Both the position numbers and the translations under genes were made by a program. Below the pieces are notes generated by a model. The model did not search any database and was not told the DNA's origin. It worked only from the letters and a program-made list of their open reading frames with translations. A DNA stretch of 64,000 nucleotides. It comes from Burkholderia diffusa. GTDB lineage: Bacteria; Pseudomonadota; Gammaproteobacteria; Burkholderiales; Burkholderiaceae. This document shows, piece by piece, positions 60,936 to 64,000 of the stretch (position 1 is the first letter of the stretch; each line of letters opens with the position of its first letter). The stretch spans positions 1-64,000 of the forward strand of contig NZ_CABVPN010000036.1 in the NCBI RefSeq assembly GCF_902499115.1. The letters are read 5' to 3'.

Positions 60936-61017
60936 CGGGCGGCTGTGAGTTGCAGTCGTTGCGCCGGCGCCGTATGCGTCGGCCAAGACCGGGCTCGCAG
61001 ACGGTATTTTCTTGCGA
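60936..61017 (-). pseudogene. Possible C-terminal stub of a VapB antitoxin
   Basis: The minus strand encodes RKYRLRARSWPTHTAPAQRL then QLTAAR, with TGA overlapping the vapC start. Reading upstream, the frame meets a stop at about 61021, so no start and no HTH or ribbon domain exist. The coupling is the only evidence that this was vapB. Confidence 0.3.
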
Positions 61018-61117
61018 CCCTATGTCATACCCGGATTCAAATGTCTACCTTCCAGCTATTTAAAAATGTCCGGTTTCAAGGTGGGTTTTGCTACTTCTGT
61101 TTCCTCGTTTTTGACCG

Positions 61118-61402
61118 TTACGCAGTGTCGAAGGTCGGCGCTTGAACGGGCAGGGCGCTCACGGTTGTTTCACCAGCCTTTGCAGACCGACGGCCAGGTT
61201 TATTTGCCGGCTTGGCGGTTCGCCGACGTTGCGCCAGATTCACGATCACATGCTCGACGTCGGCCTGCGTGATCTCGCGTTGCTTCTTCTTGCCCGGTTC
61301 AGCCTCGTTTCGATTGGTTCGCGTCGAGTCGCCTCGATGTGTTCGAGACGGAGCTTTACCGATTCGACTGTTATCGCGTTGCGCCTGAAGGGCTTGCGCG
61401 AC
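61118..61402 (-). other. Basic coding-like stretch of unknown origin
   Basis: On the minus strand a frame continuous with the FUSC fragment reads SRIGKAPSRTHRGDSTRTNR, EITQADVEHVIVNLAQRRRT and ends VSALPVQAPTFDTA. It is strongly basic and not part of the FUSC family. It could be the end of a mobile-element protein fused by deletion. I cannot name it. Confidence 0.3.
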
Positions 61403-61578
61403 CTTCGGCGCCGGTAGGTCGAGCCGCATCGACACGCCGAGCGCGATGAAGGTCTCGAGCAGCGCCTTGAATAGGTAGAGCCACGCGGCGGCGCCGGTGC
61501 GGGCCCAGTCGCCGAACGCGGCGGTCCAGGCCGACAACGGACTACCGGCGGGCGTGGAAGCGGGGAGGAGGCTGGCAT
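61403..61578 (-). pseudogene. 5' stub of a FUSC-family efflux gene
   Basis: The minus strand reads ASLLPASTPAGSPLSAWTAA, FGDWARTGAAAWLYLFKALL, then FIALGVSMRLDLPAPK, which matches the first about 55 residues of FUSC (aromatic acid/fusaric acid exporter) proteins. The ATG at 61578 is one base out of frame with this: ATGCCAGC where ATGGCCAGC is expected, a single-G deletion. After LPAPK all homology ends. The gene is dead. Confidence 0.7.
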
Positions 61579-61592
61579 GGCGTCGCTCCGTG

Positions 61593-62215
61593 TTACCGTG
61601 CAGCCGGTACGCCGGACGCACCGGCGGCCGTGACCTGCGCTGGTCGGGCGACCGCTGCCACAAGTTTCGCGCCCGACGCGGCGGCGCCCGCGGCGGATTC
61701 GTCGTGCGACGGTTGGCCGCCCGGCAGACCGCCGCCCCGCGCTTCTGTGCCCGTCTCGACGCCGCCGCCGAGCGCGGCCATCAGCGGCGCGTGTGCGGCA
61801 AGGCGTTCCGCGTCGATGCGGGCCGCCGTCTCCTGCGCGCGCAGCAACTGCTGTTGCGCGACCGGCACGTTCACGTAATCGGTCAGCCCGCAGCGGAAGC
61901 CCTCGCGCGACAACCGGTAGCTGCGGTCGTTGGCGGCCACCGAGCGTGCGGCGTCCTTCTCTGCGTATCGAGCGAACGGATCCGCACGACCTGGTCGGCT
62001 ATGTCCTTGAGCGCGCCGACGATCGTCTGGTTGTAGCGCTCGACCGCCTGGTCGTAGCCGGCATTCGCCGCACCGAGCTGCGCGTGCAGCCGGCCGCCTT
62101 CGAAGATCGGCAGCGACAGCGCGGGGCCGGCCGTCCAGCCGCCGTTCATCGCGCGCAGGAAGTCGGTGAACGGCGCCGTCACGCCGAAGCGAACCGTCAT
62201 CGCTGACGAATTCGA
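61593..62215 (-). pseudogene. Frameshifted 3' part of a NodT-family outer-membrane efflux protein
   Basis: One minus-strand frame (62215 to about 61980) reads FGVTAPFTDFLRAMNGGWTA, GPALSLPIFEGGRLHAQLGA and YNQTIVGALKDIADQVVRIR, matching the second half of NodT/OprM-type channel proteins. The homology then moves to another frame: NDRSYRLSREGFRCGLTDYV and NVPVAQQQLLRAQETAARID. A frameshift near 61975 and loss of the first half show a pseudogene. NodT followed by FUSC is the usual order of an aromatic-acid efflux operon, so these are ruins of one operon. Confidence 0.7.
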
Positions 62216-62226
62216 AACCGCAGATG

Positions 62227-62670
62227 TCACGTACTTCCTGCCACTTGCGGGGTGCCCGGACCGTCAGCGTCGCGGCGCTCATGATGCCTTCTTGATCTGT
62301 GCGACTTTTTATTCTGCGGAAGACTCGGGTTCTTGGCAAGGCTGTCGAGTAACATCCGTATAATTTCGCGCTCATCTCTAAAGGAGTTATAGGGGCCTAT
62401 TTTGTTTTGCAGGGCGATTGAAACCCAGCTGTCTAAAGAGAGGTTAGGGAAACGCTTGCACTCCGGTGGCAACGATGGAACCCATTGGCAGATTGCCTGA
62501 TTGTTACGAGGCTCAGAATTAAATTTAATTCCATACTCTTGGAGTTTCATGCACTCTTTGATGGCATCGGACGCCGATATGATATCGGGGCTGAATTCTA
62601 GAACGCGACACCATCGATTGAGATGAACGAGGATTGGCCTGCAGCAACGGTGGCAAGTCTCGGCATCCAC
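62227..62670 (-). CDS. AT-rich hypothetical gene, doubtful
   Basis: A 147-codon frame contains ECMKLQEYGIKFNSEPRNNQ, WVPSLPPECKRFPNLSLDSW and REIIRMLLDSLAKNPSLPQN in clearly AT-richer DNA than either side, then ends in GC-rich sequence of different character. Starts are a GTG at 62670 or an ATG at about 62550. It may be a foreign gene whose 3' end was replaced by deletion. No domain is recognised; size and composition resemble immunity-type genes, which is only a hint. Confidence 0.35.
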   Translation of the reverse strand: MDAETCHRCCRPILVHLNRWCRVLEFSPDIISASDAIKECMKLQEYGIKFNSEPRNNQAICQWVPSLPPECKRFPNLSLDSWVSIALQNKIGPYNSFRDEREIIRMLLDSLAKNPSLPQNKKSHRSRRHHERRDADGPGTPQVAGST

Positions 62671-63184
62671 GTTACGGACGGCGTCGTGATATCCCGGCCA
62701 AACCCCTATCAGCGATCACCAGCCACCCACCAGGCCCGGTGACAACACCCCCGGATCATGACTGCGACCGGGGGCGAGAATCATGCCGGGCCTGGCTGGC
62801 CAAAACCCCGATAATCGGGACGGAAGATAGTAACGGGGGCAATTTGGTGGTGATCAAAGTGACGGACCCCAATTTTAGCCAATTAAGCATAGCCCTGATA
62901 ATAGGACTTATCACGGTTAAATTAATTGGGGTCTGATTCCTGGGATGATCGTCTCCGTTTGGGCTACGCTGTCGGCAGTGGGCGGCGGTCGCAGGCCGAC
63001 GACGCGTGCCCGATATCTGCAACAGCGGGCACCGGGTGTCGGCCAAGTCGCGAAGCGTGACGCGCAAGCTGGCTTCTGTATGACAGGCGATCACCGGCGG
63101 CAGACCGTATTGACTCTTCGGGGTTTGCGTGTCGGGCGTGGTGTGCGGTAGGGTTCGGCTTTGACTTGGTGAGCAGGAGGGTTC
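62671..63184. other. Gene-free stretch upstream of the HU gene
   Basis: I see no supported gene. It contains the inverted repeat at 62865-62933 and must hold the HU promoter. An open frame at 62945-63151 has no ribosome-binding site or recognisable content. Confidence 0.4.
62865..62933. repeat. 10-bp inverted repeat bounding an AT-rich 69-bp segment
   Basis: GACCCCAATT at 62865-62874 and AATTGGGGTC at 62924-62933 are exact inverted copies. The 49 bases between are AT-rich and contain no gene. The layout resembles a very small non-autonomous element (MITE) or paired insertion-sequence ends, but a regulatory hairpin is also possible. Confidence 0.45.
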
Positions 63185-63463
63185 ATGAACAAGCAGGAAC
63201 TCATCGACGTCGTTGCCGCAGGTGCCGGCGTCAGCAAGAGCGAAGCAAGTAAAACGGTCCAGGCGGCGTTGGACGTCATCACAGAGGCCGTGAGCCGTGG
63301 CGCGGCGGTGCAGCTCATCGGCTTCGGCACGTTCTCGCGGGGGCAGCGCGCGGCGCGGACCGGTCGCAATCCGACGACGGGGGCTGAGATTGCGATCGCC
63401 GCAGCGAACACGGTGAAGTTCACTGCCGGCAAGGCCTTTAAGGATGTGGTGAACGCGTCGTGA
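63185..63463 (+). CDS. hup: HU-family DNA-binding protein
   Basis: The 92-residue protein follows a near-perfect AGGAGGG site. It is a canonical HU: MNKQELIDVVAAGAGVSKSE for the dimerisation helices, IGFGTFSRGQRAARTGRNP with the Arg-rich beta arm and Asn-Pro that intercalates DNA, and a C-terminal helix TVKFTAGKAFKDVVNAS. It bends and compacts DNA. Its stop overlaps the GTG of the next gene, so in this locus HU is coupled to a DUF1016 nuclease gene rather than standing alone as chromosomal hup genes usually do. Confidence 0.95.
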   Translation: MNKQELIDVVAAGAGVSKSEASKTVQAALDVITEAVSRGAAVQLIGFGTFSRGQRAARTGRNPTTGAEIAIAAANTVKFTAGKAFKDVVNAS

Positions 63464-64000
63464 CGCAGCAGGAGGTTGAACAAGCCACTTACGCGGGCCT
63501 GCACCGTGAGATTGCTGAGGTGGTCGCGTCCACCCGCGCGGCCGCGGCTCGCAGCGTGAACGCGTTGATGACTGCGACGTACTGGGAAATCGGGCGGCGG
63601 ATCGTGCTGTTCGAGCAGGGTGGTGACGAAAGGGCGGCCTACGGCGAGGCTGTGATCCGGCGCTTGGGTGCAGACTTGTCGCAGCGGTTCGGCCGCGGCT
63701 TCGGGTGGCGCAACATTGCCCAGATGCGTGCTTTCTATCTGGCCTGGCCGGCCGATCGGATTGTGCAGACGCTGTCTGCACAATCCACCGCCCCCAAAAT
63801 TGTCCCGACACCGTCTGCAAAATCGGCCAAGCGATTATCCGTTGCAGGGGCCGAGGCCACGCCGCTTGCACTCAGCACGGTCGCGCAGGCGTTTCCGTTG
63901 CCCTGGTCAGCCTATGTGCGCCTGCTTTCGGTGAAGGCGGCCGCTGCGCGCGATTTCTATGAAGCCGAGGCGCTGCGTGAAGGCTGGTCCGTGCGTCAAC
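63460..64000 (+). CDS. DUF1016/YhcG-family PD-(D/E)XK nuclease-like protein (3' end outside the window)
   Basis: GTG 63460 overlaps the HU stop as GTGA. The 180 visible codons start VTQQEVEQATYAGLHREIAE and contain the DUF1016 N-terminal domain: ATYWEIGRRIVLFEQGGDER, AYGEAVIRRLGADLSQRFGR and FGWRNIAQMRAFYLAWP. A variable linker with repeated QTLSAQS/TPSAKS-like units follows, then FPLPWSAYVRLLSVKAAAAR, the domain start that leads to the nuclease half beyond the window. Family members are predicted PDDEXK nucleases, often linked to genome defence or mobile DNA. A perfect 12-bp inverted repeat lies in the linker. Confidence 0.88.
   Translation, partial: MTQQEVEQATYAGLHREIAEVVASTRAAAARSVNALMTATYWEIGRRIVLFEQGGDERAAYGEAVIRRLGADLSQRFGRGFGWRNIAQMRAFYLAWPADRIVQTLSAQSTAPKIVPTPSAKSAKRLSVAGAEATPLALSTVAQAFPLPWSAYVRLLSVKAAAARDFYEAEALREGWSVRQ
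63759..63785. repeat. Perfect 12-bp inverted repeat inside the DUF1016 gene
   Basis: GATTGTGCAGAC, a GCT loop, then GTCTGCACAATC. It lies within the variable linker of the coding region, where it encodes RIVQTLSAQS. A related half-site (GTCTGCAAAATC) follows at 63820-63831. It could form an mRNA hairpin or be a protein-binding or recombination site. Confidence 0.6.

Noticed and set aside
1..64000. tRNA genes, rRNA genes, riboswitches and attachment sites
   Set aside because: I looked for cloverleaf ends, T-loop motifs and tRNA-like 3' ends at element borders and saw none that I could support by eye. A covariance-model scan would settle this.

Overview
The window is high-GC DNA most consistent with a Burkholderia species, probably of the B. 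cepacia complex and probably a secondary replicon. The grounds are inference from content: trimeric autotransporters with KYFHANS connectors, an OpcP-type porin, a LigJ/GalC-type gallate pathway, BvgS-like kinases, and many decayed IS and Rhs fragments. I recognised no tRNA, rRNA, CRISPR array or replication origin.

Bases 1-6120 are a graveyard of Rhs C-terminal cassettes. Four toxin tips or their remains each sit next to an immunity gene and are separated by pieces of the conserved Rhs core end. One tip is a colicin E3-type rRNase and one is an HYD1-type ADP-ribosyltransferase. The block ends in a primase fragment cut by an IS3-family remnant. Bases 6571-12180 hold two paralogous, convergent BvgS-like hybrid kinases and a LuxR-type response regulator. 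The first kinase has a His in place of the ATP-binding Asp of its G1 box and lacks an HPt domain; the second looks complete. A decayed IS3-family element (12320-13304) separates this from the next block.

Bases 13455-33000 are a surface-adhesion island. It has a REC-AraC regulator and 7TM-DISM kinase operon, a 1494-residue trimeric autotransporter adhesin with an OmpA-like lipoprotein behind it, uvrA and autotransporter debris, a TonB-dependent receptor, an orphan REC-AraC regulator paralogous to the first, and a second 1197-residue adhesin. The second adhesin has hexanucleotide repeats just upstream and a strong hairpin downstream. Long AT-rich gaps precede both adhesins.

Bases 34103-42857 form one eight-gene minus-strand operon: DapA-family aldolase, Fe-dependent alcohol dehydrogenase, DUF1537 acid-sugar kinase, PdxA2, SSS symporter, a sialidase-fold protein without signal peptide, a DeoR regulator and an SDR dehydrogenase. 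It reads as a carbohydrate-acid catabolic pathway whose substrate is not evident. Bases 43871-54190 are a gallate and tannin degradation locus: a LysR regulator with two HTH domains, a membrane protein, galA dioxygenase, an aromatic-acid transporter, ligJ hydratase, galC aldolase, a cytoplasmic ModA-like protein, a secreted tannase and a broken porin.

From 54440 to 59451 there are duplicated PRC-barrel and CsbD stress-type genes, small membrane peptides and exported proteins of unknown function. The last 5 kb is eroded DNA: a VapC toxin lacking an intact antitoxin, ruins of a NodT/FUSC efflux operon and an AT-rich unknown gene. It ends in an intact HU gene overlapping a DUF1016/YhcG nuclease gene that runs off the end.
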